A stretch of 33,586 bases of DNA from an uncultured Lewinella sp. (GTDB lineage Bacteria; Bacteroidota; Bacteroidia; Chitinophagales; Saprospiraceae). Below are positions 8,721-16,464 of this stretch, piece after piece; position 1 is the first letter of the stretch, and each line of letters starts with the position of its first letter. Below the pieces are notes generated by a model that had not been told where the DNA came from, did no database searches, and saw only the letters and a program-made list of their open reading frames with translations. Made by a program: the position numbers and the translations under genes. The stretch is from contig CAJXMP010000012.1 in assembly GCA_913056515.1 (NCBI GenBank), forward strand, positions 1 to 33,586. Direction: 5' to 3'.

Positions 8721-10997
8721 ATGAAATACCCCCATTTATTGATTTGCCTATTGTTTGCTTTTGGTCTTGATGGTCAATCACAAACTCCTTTAACTTTTCA
8801 AGTTTTAAGTAATGGAGAATCTCTCCCTTTTGCCTTATTTCAATCAGATTCTTTGGAATATACAGGACAAACTGATAGAAATGGTTGGCTTGAAATACCA
8901 ATTAGCAGGGAGTTTGAGTCTATCGACATTAAGATCAATTACTTAGGTTTCCATGCTATAGATACCCTTGTAACATATGCTAGAGGGATGGAATCAATAG
9001 CACTTGAAATGCGTCCATTATCCATTTTAATGACAGAATATGTTGTGTCAGGGACTCGAACCAATAAGCGAAGACTGGAGTCACCCGTAGCTATTCAAGT
9101 GCTATCAGGTAAAACTTTGGGAAAGGTAAATGCATCCAATTTGGCGGAAGGCATGTGTTTTCAGCCGGGCTTACGCGTTGAAAGTAATTGTCAAACATGT
9201 AACTATACCCAATTAAGAATAAATGGTTTAGGCGGTTCCTATTCTCAAATTTTGATCGATTCTCGACCAGTTTTTTCCTCTATTATGTCCCTGTATAGTT
9301 TAGAACAAATTCCTTCTAATCAGATAGAACGAATTGAAGTAGTACGAGGTGGTGGATCCATTTTGTATGGTGCAAATGCCATAGCTGGTACAGTGAACGT
9401 AATTACTAAAGAACCTCAATCCAACAGCTGGAGTATTGCTGAACAAGTAGGATTAATTGGTGGTCAAAGTTTTAATCATCAACTAAATTTAAATGGGACT
9501 ATTCTATCCACGAATGGCAAACAGGGCTTTTCAGTGTATGCCCATGATAAGTATAGAGCGGCTTATGATCACAATGGTGATGGCTTCTCGGAATTACCTT
9601 TGTTGCAGCAAACCTCCTTTGGTGCTAATTGGTTTTTAAAGCTAGCCCCTCAGCATAAGTTAGAAGCCAATATTTGGAAAATAGATGCCTACCGAAGGGG
9701 AGGAGATCAATTGGATTTACCTGCCGATCAAGCCGAGCAATCAGAAGAAAGAGACCATCAAATATTGGCTGGTGGCGTAAATTATGTATATCAATCAAAG
9801 GATAAAAGAACAAGTGGCAGTTCTTATTTTAGTTTTCAACAAACCAATCGAAAACACTACACAGGTATTGCACAATCCAATGGATGGGGGAATACCTCTA
9901 GTTATACCCTTGTCGGTGGGGCTCAGTATAATCGTATTTGGCGAAATAAATTGGGCGAACAGACTATGACTATTGGTGTGGAACATCAACAGGACTATAC
10001 CTTCGATGCTATTCCTGCGTATAATTATTTGATCGATCAGTTAGTCGATTTGACTGGAGTCTTCATACAGTCTGATTGGAGTATTAATTCTAAATGGTCC
10101 TTGTTATTTGGGGCTCGTCAGAACTGGCATACCAATCTCTCCTCTTCTATACTAACTCCTAGACTAAATTTGCTTTACAAGGCCAATGACAAACACCAAA
10201 TTAGACTTTCTTATGCGCAAGGCTTCAAACCAGCTCAAGCCTTTGAAGCAGACATGCATATAGCTTTTTCAGGCGGTGGTATTTCAAGGATTGAAGTAGA
10301 TAATGACTTAATTCCAGAGACTTCAGACAGTTATACAGCTACTTGGGATTTTAATCAAGCAAATAGCCAAACTATTTATGGTTTTACCTGCGCTGGATTT
10401 TATACCAGATTACATCATGCGTTTACATTACAAGAAATCGGCGCTGACTTATTAGGTAATCAAGTATTGTTAAGAAGTAATGGAAGTGATGCTATAGTAG
10501 GTGGCATAAGTTTGGATGCTCGCTTGAATGTCAAAGATTGGTTTCAAGTGGAGAGTGGGATGACGATACAGGACGCATTTTTTGAGCATGCTGTTTCTTG
10601 GTCATCTGAGTTGCCGGGAGAAAAAACATTTCTTAGAACTCCTGCACAGTATGGATATTTTAATCTGGGTATCAGGCCAGAGCAAGATTTAAATGCAACC
10701 ATTGCTTGGGTGTATACAGGTCCCATGTTAGTTGCTCATTTTGGTGGTTCACCTGAGCAAATGCAAGACGAATTAATCCAATCTCCTTCCTTTAATGATA
10801 TCAATATTCAATTGGAATATCTAATGAAACTGCCATCTAGTTCCACTAACATAACTTGTCGCTTGGGAATAAGCAATTTGCTGAATGCTTATCAGAACGA
10901 TTTTGATACAGGGCCTTTTAGAGATAGTAATTATATCTATGGACCTTTATCCCCACGCAGTTACACCCTTGGATTGATTCTGAGTTTGGCAGACTAG
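8721..10997 (+). CDS. TonB-dependent outer-membrane receptor
   Basis: A 758-residue outer-membrane active transporter. It has a signal peptide (about residues 1-19), then a short carboxypeptidase-regulatory-like beta domain (about 24-98), which is usual in this phylum. The plug domain (about 110-230) ends in the highly conserved IERIEVVRGGGSILYGANAIAGTVNVITK region, and a C-terminal 22-strand-type barrel follows, ending in an aromatic/hydrophobic strand (SYTLGLILSL). The plug carries Cys146 and a CxxC at 157-160, discussed as a finding. No SusD partner is adjacent, so polysaccharide uptake is less likely than a metal chelate, cobalamin or haem-type ligand. That is inference. Its stop overlaps that of the convergent DUF3050 gene. 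The start is supported by the promoter at 8666-8697. Confidence 0.93.
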   Translation: MKYPHLLICLLFAFGLDGQSQTPLTFQVLSNGESLPFALFQSDSLEYTGQTDRNGWLEIPISREFESIDIKINYLGFHAIDTLVTYARGMESIALEMRPLSILMTEYVVSGTRTNKRRLESPVAIQVLSGKTLGKVNASNLAEGMCFQPGLRVESNCQTCNYTQLRINGLGGSYSQILIDSRPVFSSIMSLYSLEQIPSNQIERIEVVRGGGSILYGANAIAGTVNVITKEPQSNSWSIAEQVGLIGGQSFNHQLNLNGTILSTNGKQGFSVYAHDKYRAAYDHNGDGFSELPLLQQTSFGANWFLKLAPQHKLEANIWKIDAYRRGGDQLDLPADQAEQSEERDHQILAGGVNYVYQSKDKRTSGSSYFSFQQTNRKHYTGIAQSNGWGNTSSYTLVGGAQYNRIWRNKLGEQTMTIGVEHQQDYTFDAIPAYNYLIDQLVDLTGVFIQSDWSINSKWSLLFGARQNWHTNLSSSILTPRLNLLYKANDKHQIRLSYAQGFKPAQAFEADMHIAFSGGGISRIEVDNDLIPETSDSYTATWDFNQANSQTIYGFTCAGFYTRLHHAFTLQEIGADLLGNQVLLRSNGSDAIVGGISLDARLNVKDWFQVESGMTIQDAFFEHAVSWSSELPGEKTFLRTPAQYGYFNLGIRPEQDLNATIAWVYTGPMLVAHFGGSPEQMQDELIQSPSFNDINIQLEYLMKLPSSSTNITCRLGISNLLNAYQNDFDTGPFRDSNYIYGPLSPRSYTLGLILSLAD

Positions 10998-11782
10998 GCT
11001 TTAACGGATGAATTTTTCTTGGAGATCAGCCCAGCAATACCGTTCCACAAGTTAATACGGGTTTGCATGGCTTGGACTGCTACTTCTGTGGCTTCTGCCC
11101 ACTTATTGGCGTCATCACCACAGAGTTCTTCCACCATTTGAAGCGACAATGGTCCATGCTCGTCTCCATCCATTTCTATATGTCGCTCTAGATAATAGAT
11201 CAGTTTATCACATTGCAATTGTTCTTCAGAACTTAGGTGTTTTACAATGCCTATGAACATGTCTGGTATTAAATCTTCTCGCCCAAAGGTGAAAGCAGCC
11301 GCAATTTTGTGTGGCTGACCAGTTTCGATGATGCTAAAGGTAAATGCTACAAAAGCTTGCGCAACCTCATTTACTTTTGTTTGAATAAGTGCTTGGTCAA
11401 CGGAGCTATTTTGTTGGATTAGATTGGTGAAAGATTTGATGTCTTGGGTATTTGCTTGGATTTGCTCCATAGCATCCAGATACATCTCAAAATGACTTTG
11501 AACATGACCATCCGCATCCATGTCAGATTCTTCTCCAAGCACTATTTCATTAATAAATCGGGCTACTTGCGGAGAGGACGCAGGAATCCACGGAGATTTT
11601 ACACAGGTTAAATGTTGTTGAAGACTTTTTAGCAGGGACATGAAATCCCAGACTGCATAGACGTGCGTTTCCATGAAAATGTGCAAATCTTCGATACTTG
11701 AAATACCCGTATACAACGGGTGATCAATGAGTTGGTCCTTTACAGATTCAACTCGATTTATTAGGTTGTTTAGTTGATTCAT
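10994..11782 (-). CDS. DUF3050 family protein (haem-oxygenase-like fold)
   Basis: A 262-residue, mostly alpha-helical soluble protein without signal peptide, recognised as DUF3050 from FMETHVYAVWDFM (about 37-48), GREDLIPDMF (167-176) and the C-terminal YLERHIEMDGDEHGP (197-211). The fold belongs with haem-oxygenase-like proteins, many of which are non-haem di-iron oxidases. Candidate metal ligands visible here are Glu38, His40, His93/His97, Glu199, His201, Asp205 and His209. Which of them bind metal is my inference. The chemistry is unknown. Its last codons overlap the stop of the TonB receptor gene (convergent). A TATATTTG -7-like element lies about 25 bases upstream of the ATG. Confidence 0.82.
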   Translation of the reverse strand: MNQLNNLINRVESVKDQLIDHPLYTGISSIEDLHIFMETHVYAVWDFMSLLKSLQQHLTCVKSPWIPASSPQVARFINEIVLGEESDMDADGHVQSHFEMYLDAMEQIQANTQDIKSFTNLIQQNSSVDQALIQTKVNEVAQAFVAFTFSIIETGQPHKIAAAFTFGREDLIPDMFIGIVKHLSSEEQLQCDKLIYYLERHIEMDGDEHGPLSLQMVEELCGDDANKWAEATEVAVQAMQTRINLWNGIAGLISKKNSSVKA

Positions 11783-11804
11783 TTCTACAGCAATCTTTCT
11801 GTTG

Positions 11805-11812
11805 CAAATATA
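11805..11812 (-). promoter_or_regulatory. Candidate -7 element of the DUF3050 gene
   Basis: The minus strand reads TATATTTG, a full TAnnTTTG match about 23 bases before the ATG at 11782. The -33 TTG box is not evident at standard spacing. Confidence 0.45.
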
Positions 11813-11887
11813 ATGCGGCTCCCCTGGGAAAAGTTTTATTTTTCGGAAAAGAGAGGATTGTTTACAAAAAGCTGATAAATAAAGAAC

Positions 11888-11928
11888 GAAAGCGTTGCTG
11901 TCAACAGACAGTAACGCTTTCTTTTAAT
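11888..11928 (+). terminator. Terminator-like hairpin with no assigned upstream gene
   Basis: The 15-base arms 11888-11902 and 11907-11921 enclose the loop AACA. On plus-strand RNA all 15 positions pair, one as G-U. On minus-strand RNA that position is a C-A mismatch. TTTTAAT follows on the plus strand. It lies between two divergent genes, where neither needs a terminator. Confidence 0.6.
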
Positions 11929-11981
11929 GGCGATTAAACAAAATTTAGTATGTGAATCCCATGAAAAATGAATCTAAATTC

Positions 11982-12001
11982 TTTGTCACATACATGACAA
12001 A
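11982..12001. promoter_or_regulatory. Inverted repeat, possible operator
   Basis: TTTGTCA and TGACAAA flank a 6-base centre, giving a perfect 7-bp dyad in a divergent promoter region. It lies 58 bases upstream of the esterase -33 box and about 200 bases from the DUF3050 start. Its size and spacing suit a dimeric helix-turn-helix regulator. No regulator is identified. Confidence 0.35.
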
Positions 12002-12059
12002 TATGGCAAGAGGTTTAATCAATTCAAATACCTAAAACCTATTAAAAATGAATGTAATA

Positions 12060-12090
12060 TTTGCTTTCGGAGCGTATTTGCTTAAGTTTG
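12060..12090 (+). promoter_or_regulatory. Consensus Bacteroidota promoter of the esterase gene
   Basis: TTTG at 12060-12063, exactly 19 bases, then TAAGTTTG at 12083-12090. This is a full match to TTTG-N19-TAnnTTTG. Transcription should start at about 12096, which rules out translation from the upstream TTG at 12061 and fixes the ATG at 12106. Confidence 0.78.
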
Positions 12091-12105
12091 GACCAAAATT
12101 ACCCT

Positions 12106-12600
12106 ATGAAAAAAGTAATCTACATTCATGGACTAGGAAGTTCCCCAGTACCCGCCAAATTAGACATCATTCGCTCGTATGCTGAAGTTGTAGCACTTCA
12201 TTTAGACTATGAGCAAGATCCAGATAGTTATAAAAAGATTCTTCAACTGGCTTTAGATGAACAGGTAGAAGGTGTAATTGGATCCAGTTTGGGTGGATTA
12301 ATTGGACATCATTTAAGTGAAAATTTGGGCTTACCTGCTTTATTGTTTAATCCTGCACTGTATCGAGATGTTCCAGCCGCATATGGCATGCAGCTTGAAC
12401 AAGAAATTTCACCTGCTAAAATGGTCGTACAAGGAGCCAAGGATGAGATTGTAGATCCTGTACAAGTCCGTAATATTCTAGATAGTAAGTCACGCGAGGA
12501 TTGTTTGATGCATATCATTATCAATCAGGATATGGGACATCAAATTGACTTGGTGAATTTCAAACGTTATGTGACCTGGTTTTTCAATATGATGCCTTAG
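12106..12600 (+). CDS. YqiA-like alpha/beta-hydrolase (esterase, UPF0227 family)
   Basis: A 164-residue cytoplasmic alpha/beta-hydrolase. It begins with MKKVIYIHGLGSSP (oxyanion-hole HG) and has the nucleophile elbow GSSLGG at 59-64 with Ser61, an acid in AKDEIVDP (Asp113 or Asp117), and His145 in MGHQ. The size and order match YqiA-type esterases, which hydrolyse short acyl esters in vitro and whose cellular role is unclear. An in-frame TTG at 12061 would add 15 residues but lies within the promoter, so the ATG at 12106 is preferred. The last bases overlap the stop of the convergent helicase gene, and no terminator separates them. Confidence 0.88.
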   Translation: MKKVIYIHGLGSSPVPAKLDIIRSYAEVVALHLDYEQDPDSYKKILQLALDEQVEGVIGSSLGGLIGHHLSENLGLPALLFNPALYRDVPAAYGMQLEQEISPAKMVVQGAKDEIVDPVQVRNILDSKSREDCLMHIIINQDMGHQIDLVNFKRYVTWFFNMMP

Positions 12601-13907
12601 ACTATAGTACATTTAGCTAATTTACCTTTGATTCGTTTATCCTTGCTTTTTTGAATCACTTGTTTAGCTTGATTGGCTTGTACAGCTGTGTAAGAAACTC
12701 TATCTCTTATCTCAATTAAGCCAACTGCTTTGGCTTCTAATCCAATAGTCTTGCATAGAAAGCCCAGCACATCTATTTTATTGACTTTGTCTTTTTTGCC
12801 ATGGGGTATTTTGATAGTAACCCAATCAGGGTGTCCAATAGGCTGAATATTAATTGCAAAGGTTGGGATATTATCGTCTAGATAAGTAAATGAATCGGTT
12901 GGTCTTAAAAGCAGAATAGCTAAGCCTGATGCATGCATTCGAGCCGTTCGTCCATTCCTGTGGGTAAATTCCGCTTCGTATTTTGGAATATGATAATGAA
13001 CAATAGCATCTAGGTCCTCTATATCTAAGCCACGTGCAGCCAAATCGGTCGCAATTAGAATGTTCGTACTGCCATTTCTAAGTTGTGTGATGGACAATTC
13101 TCTTTCTTCCTGCTCCATTTTGCCATGGTAGGCAGCAAAAGTCAGCTGCTTTTCATGCAGGAAATCACAGATTTGATCTATGGTAGCTCTATGGTTGCAG
13201 AATACAATAGTTGATTTGCCTTGTAAAGTGCTTAAGACTTCATAAAGGGCGTCTAATTTATCTCCTTCTACCAGGTGTTTTTGTATCTGAAGTTTGGTAT
13301 TTGATTTATTCTTTTTGAGGAAATTGATTGTATGGGGCTTTTTGACATCTAGAAAACTTGGGAGCTCTTGCATGTCAGTTGCAGAAATCAGGTATTTCTT
13401 TTGTATGCCTTTAAGCCTAGCCAGAATTTGTTTCATTTCATTATGGAAGCCAAATTCTAAGGACTTATCAAATTCATCTAAAACCAATTGATGGATATGA
13501 TCGGGTGCAATGGTTTTTCTTTTGAAGTGATCCAATAAACGACCAGGTGTACCGATAATAAGTTGTGGTTTTGCAGCTAAGTTATTTCGCTCCACACTAA
13601 AAGGGTGTCCACCATAACAGGCCGTGACTGAAAATTGGCGCTGCATTTTTTTGAACACAGATTCGATCTGCAGAACTAATTCACGAGTAGGACAAATGAT
13701 AAGACCCTGCACCTCTTGCACATCTGACTGCATAGCTAAAGCCAAAGGAATTAAATACCCGAGCGTCTTACCGGTACCTGTAGGAGACAAGACTTGAATG
13801 GTTTTGTGGTTTTTCTCCGCATTCAGTACCGCCTCTTGCATGTCATTAAGCTGCTCCAGTTTCAAATTTTGGAGCATACGAGCTATTTGTTGCTGCTTGT
13901 CCTTCAT
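12597..13907 (-). CDS. DEAD-box-type RNA helicase with DbpA-like RNA-binding domain (DEFD variant)
   Basis: A 436-residue superfamily 2 RNA helicase. Helicase motifs, in order, are SPTGTGKT at 41-48 (motif I), PTREL at 73-77, TPGR at 120-123, DEFD at 144-147 in place of DEAD (motif II), SAT at 175-177, ATDLAARGLDI at 286-296 and HRNGRTAR at 316-323. The C-terminal ~75 residues (TIKIPHGKKDKVNKIDVLGFLC onward) look like the DbpA RNA-binding domain, which in E. coli DbpA recognises 23S rRNA hairpin 92, so a role in large-subunit assembly is likely. I chose the ATG at 13907 because the longer reading from 13940 adds 11 residues unlike any helicase. A TACTTTTG element directly precedes 13907. Confidence 0.9.
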   Translation of the reverse strand: MKDKQQQIARMLQNLKLEQLNDMQEAVLNAEKNHKTIQVLSPTGTGKTLGYLIPLALAMQSDVQEVQGLIICPTRELVLQIESVFKKMQRQFSVTACYGGHPFSVERNNLAAKPQLIIGTPGRLLDHFKRKTIAPDHIHQLVLDEFDKSLEFGFHNEMKQILARLKGIQKKYLISATDMQELPSFLDVKKPHTINFLKKNKSNTKLQIQKHLVEGDKLDALYEVLSTLQGKSTIVFCNHRATIDQICDFLHEKQLTFAAYHGKMEQEERELSITQLRNGSTNILIATDLAARGLDIEDLDAIVHYHIPKYEAEFTHRNGRTARMHASGLAILLLRPTDSFTYLDDNIPTFAINIQPIGHPDWVTIKIPHGKKDKVNKIDVLGFLCKTIGLEAKAVGLIEIRDRVSYTAVQANQAKQVIQKSKDKRIKGKLAKCTIV

Positions 13908-13943
13908 AGGGCAAAAGTAACAAATAGCCCGGATAATCACTTA

Positions 13944-15014
13944 CTAGAATCTCAATAGTGCTGCACCCCAAGTAAATCCAGACCCAAATGCTGCTAAACA
14001 AACCAAATCGCCTGCTTTAATTTTACCTGCTTCCCAGGCTTCACAAAATGCAATTGGTACAGAGGCTGCTGTAGTATTTCCGTATTTTTGAATGTTATTA
14101 AACACCTGATCTTCACTTAGACCTAACCTTTTTTGGACAAAAGAGGCTATTCTAAGGTTGGCCTGATGCGGTATCAGCATATCAATATCCGAAGTCTGAA
14201 GTCCAGCATCTTCCAAAACTTCATTGATGACTTCTGGGAATTTGGTAACAGCTAATTTGAAAACGAATTGACCTTCCATATGCGGATAGTGTAATCCTTC
14301 ATCTAGCATTTTTTGTGTAATGAAAATTTCGCCATAAGGGCTATCCGTATCAAAACCATAGTCTATCGGTTGATCCAATTTATCATTATGGTAGCCACCA
14401 TGTGATCCAGGTGCAATGAAAGATAGTTTTTCTGCGTATGTTCCATCAGAATGGAGTCTACTACTCAATATACCCTGTCCGTTTACTTCACTACGTTGTA
14501 CAACAGCAGCACCCGCACCATCTCCAAATATAACTGTAACTCCTCTTCCTCTGGTGGAGAAATCTAACCCCATAGAGTGCATTTCAGATCCAACAACCAA
14601 GATGTTTTTATACATGCCTGATTTAATATATTGGTCAGCTATGGATAATGCATATAGAAAGCCAGAACATTGATTCCTAATGTCTAGTGCACCGACCTCT
14701 GTTCTTGTAATACCTAATTCACGTTGTAAAAGGACTCCACAACCTGGGAAATAATAATCGGGTGATAAAGTAGCAAAGATGATAAAGTCTACCTCTTCTT
14801 TGTCAATACCAGCTCTTTCAATCGCCTGCAAGGATGCTTGTGTGGCCATGGAAGTGGTGGTTTCTTTATGTTTTTCTGCATAGCGTCTCTCCCGTATTCC
14901 AGTTCGTTCTTGAATCCACTCATCTGAGGTATCCATTACTTGCTCTAAATCTTTATTGGTAACTATTCTCTCTGGAAGATATTTACCAAGACCTGCTATT
15001 TTAGATTGGTACAT
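13944..15014 (-). CDS. fabH: 3-oxoacyl-ACP synthase III (FabH-like ketosynthase)
   Basis: A 356-residue thiolase-fold ketosynthase of the FabH family, which condenses an acyl-CoA primer with malonyl-ACP. The catalytic triad is visible: Cys116 in NQCSGF, His283 in PHQANLRI and Asn313 in YGNTTAASVP. The His-Asn spacing of 30 equals that of E. coli FabH, but Cys to His is about 35 residues longer, with an extra segment near 203-245. It is therefore a long-form KAS III paralogue, and the primary housekeeping FabH may be elsewhere. It is single-standing on the minus strand, followed 36 bases later by the helicase start and divergent from the MFS gene. Priming of branched or special fatty acids or aryl polyenes are alternatives I cannot separate. 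Confidence 0.85.
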   Translation of the reverse strand: MYQSKIAGLGKYLPERIVTNKDLEQVMDTSDEWIQERTGIRERRYAEKHKETTTSMATQASLQAIERAGIDKEEVDFIIFATLSPDYYFPGCGVLLQRELGITRTEVGALDIRNQCSGFLYALSIADQYIKSGMYKNILVVGSEMHSMGLDFSTRGRGVTVIFGDGAGAAVVQRSEVNGQGILSSRLHSDGTYAEKLSFIAPGSHGGYHNDKLDQPIDYGFDTDSPYGEIFITQKMLDEGLHYPHMEGQFVFKLAVTKFPEVINEVLEDAGLQTSDIDMLIPHQANLRIASFVQKRLGLSEDQVFNNIQKYGNTTAASVPIAFCEAWEAGKIKAGDLVCLAAFGSGFTWGAALLRF

Positions 15015-15090
15015 ATTGATGGTTTTAGTTGATTTAATTCTAAATTAGAACTCCAGTTGCTGGGCTTTCAGTGCGGATAAGTTACATATT

Positions 15091-16464
15091 ATGATTGAAA
15101 AACAACCTTTAGGCGAAAAAGAAAGACCACCTTTGAGTCAAATTATCCTGTATTCTTTTGGAAACTTAGGATATAGTCTAGGTAGCTTTAGTGCCATAAA
15201 TCTGTTGGTTTTCTTTTACATGCCGCCTGAAACGGGTGAATCTATTTTCCCTCAATTCATATTTACTGGAGCTGTTTTTGGCGTTCTAACTTTATTGGGT
15301 GTTTTAAATTTTGGTTCGAGGATATTTGATGCCATTACAGATCCCTTAATTGCCTTTTGGTCTGATAAATCTAGCTATAGATTAGGTAAGCGAAAAACGA
15401 TGATGTTGATAGCAGCTATTCCTTTTGCTTTATGTTCCTTTTTAGTTTTTTATCCTATCAGTGATAATTTTACGGGGAATGGTTATTGGTTGGGAATCAC
15501 ATTGTTTGCCTTGTACTTGTTTATGACCATGTTTACCGTTCCGAATAATGCGCTGATTTCTGAGTTAGGTCATCATCCAGCTGATCGATTAAGAATCAGT
15601 ACAGCAGTTTCTTTAACCTGGGCCTTAGGATTTGTTATTGGGAATCTGGCTTATTCCTTACCAGATATTTTTGTGTCCGCTTATGATTTATCTAATGTTC
15701 AAGCTTTTCAATTAGTAATTGGAATATTTGCCTTGATTTCATTGCTGTGTATGTTGACGCCTGTCATCTTTTTGAATGAAAATAGATATGCAAAGCAACA
15801 GAGTAATGAGACAAATTGGAGGGTATCCTTGAAGATGGTCATGCAGGATAAGAATTTTAGGATTTTTTATTTGGCTGATACTATTTTTTGGTTTTCCTTG
15901 AATATTATTCAGATCGGAATCGCTTACTTCGTGACCTTGATTTTTGAGCTGGATAAAAGCATGGCAACAACCTTCATGATGATTGCCTTTTTTACTTCCT
16001 TGGCTTTATATTATCCTATAGGAAGACTAGCTAAGCGATTTGGAAAAAAGCGAATCATACTAAGCTCTTTAATATGTTTTGCTATAGCTTTTCTCATACT
16101 CTTTGCAGTGGATTATGTTCCGCAATGGGGGAATGTATTATTCTATGTACTTGCGCTTTCTGCAGCATTCCCAATAGGGGTCATGGGTATTTTACCCAAT
16201 GCATTGATTGCTGATATTATCCATGATTCAGCCCATGCAGAAGAAAATGCATTATCTGGCATGTACTATGCCATTAGAAATATGATGACTAAATTTGGCG
16301 TATCATTTGCTAACCTAGTATTTCCTTCTATGCTTTTATTAGGAAATTCTATTGAAAATCCCTTCGGTGTTAAGATGACGGCACTAGTTGCTATGGGATT
16401 TTGTTTGTTGGGTTGGGTGGTATTAAAACAATTTAAAGAACCGGAAAAGGTTGTTGAATTATGA
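15091..16464 (+). CDS. MFS transporter, GPH (glycoside-pentoside-hexuronide:cation symporter) type
   Basis: A 457-residue inner-membrane protein with about twelve hydrophobic segments. The family signature after the second segment is visible ([13 protein letters not shown] followed by RLGKRK, about residues 82-105), as is the second-half loop [11 protein letters not shown]. The family imports sugars or related solutes with Na+ or H+. In Bacteroidota such genes are often annotated only as MFS transporter, and the substrate cannot be read from sequence. The stop overlaps the purC start as ATGA, implying translational coupling with a purine biosynthesis gene, which is an uncommon pairing. A start further upstream is not available in the short gap to fabH. 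Confidence 0.88.
   Translation: MIEKQPLGEKERPPLSQIILYSFGNLGYSLGSFSAINLLVFFYMPPETGESIFPQFIFTGAVFGVLTLLGVLNFGSRIFDAITDPLIAFWSDKSSYRLGKRKTMMLIAAIPFALCSFLVFYPISDNFTGNGYWLGITLFALYLFMTMFTVPNNALISELGHHPADRLRISTAVSLTWALGFVIGNLAYSLPDIFVSAYDLSNVQAFQLVIGIFALISLLCMLTPVIFLNENRYAKQQSNETNWRVSLKMVMQDKNFRIFYLADTIFWFSLNIIQIGIAYFVTLIFELDKSMATTFMMIAFFTSLALYYPIGRLAKRFGKKRIILSSLICFAIAFLILFAVDYVPQWGNVLFYVLALSAAFPIGVMGILPNALIADIIHDSAHAEENALSGMYYAIRNMMTKFGVSFANLVFPSMLLLGNSIENPFGVKMTALVAMGFCLLGWVVLKQFKEPEKVVEL

Larger units (their letters stand above)
11783..12105. other. Divergent intergenic region between DUF3050 gene and esterase gene
   Basis: This 323-base gap holds no convincing gene. It contains a minus-strand -7-like element (11805-11812), an unexplained 15-bp hairpin with a T-tract (11888-11928), a 20-base palindrome-like inverted repeat (11982-12001) and the esterase promoter (12060-12090). 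All are listed separately. Confidence 0.7.

Noticed and set aside
12061-12105. N-terminal extension of the esterase from a TTG at 12061
   Set aside because: The region holds the consensus promoter with a predicted start near 12096, and the 15 extra residues do not fit the family.
13908-13940. Eleven-residue N-terminal extension of the helicase
   Set aside because: MIIRAICYFCP does not resemble helicase N-termini, and a TAnnTTTG-like element overlaps it. The ATG at 13907 is better.
1854-15014. A single lipid biosynthetic gene cluster spanning desaturase, SDR, epimerase and FabH
   Set aside because: FabH lies over 9 kb from the reductases with unrelated genes in both orientations between them, so a joint cluster is not supported.
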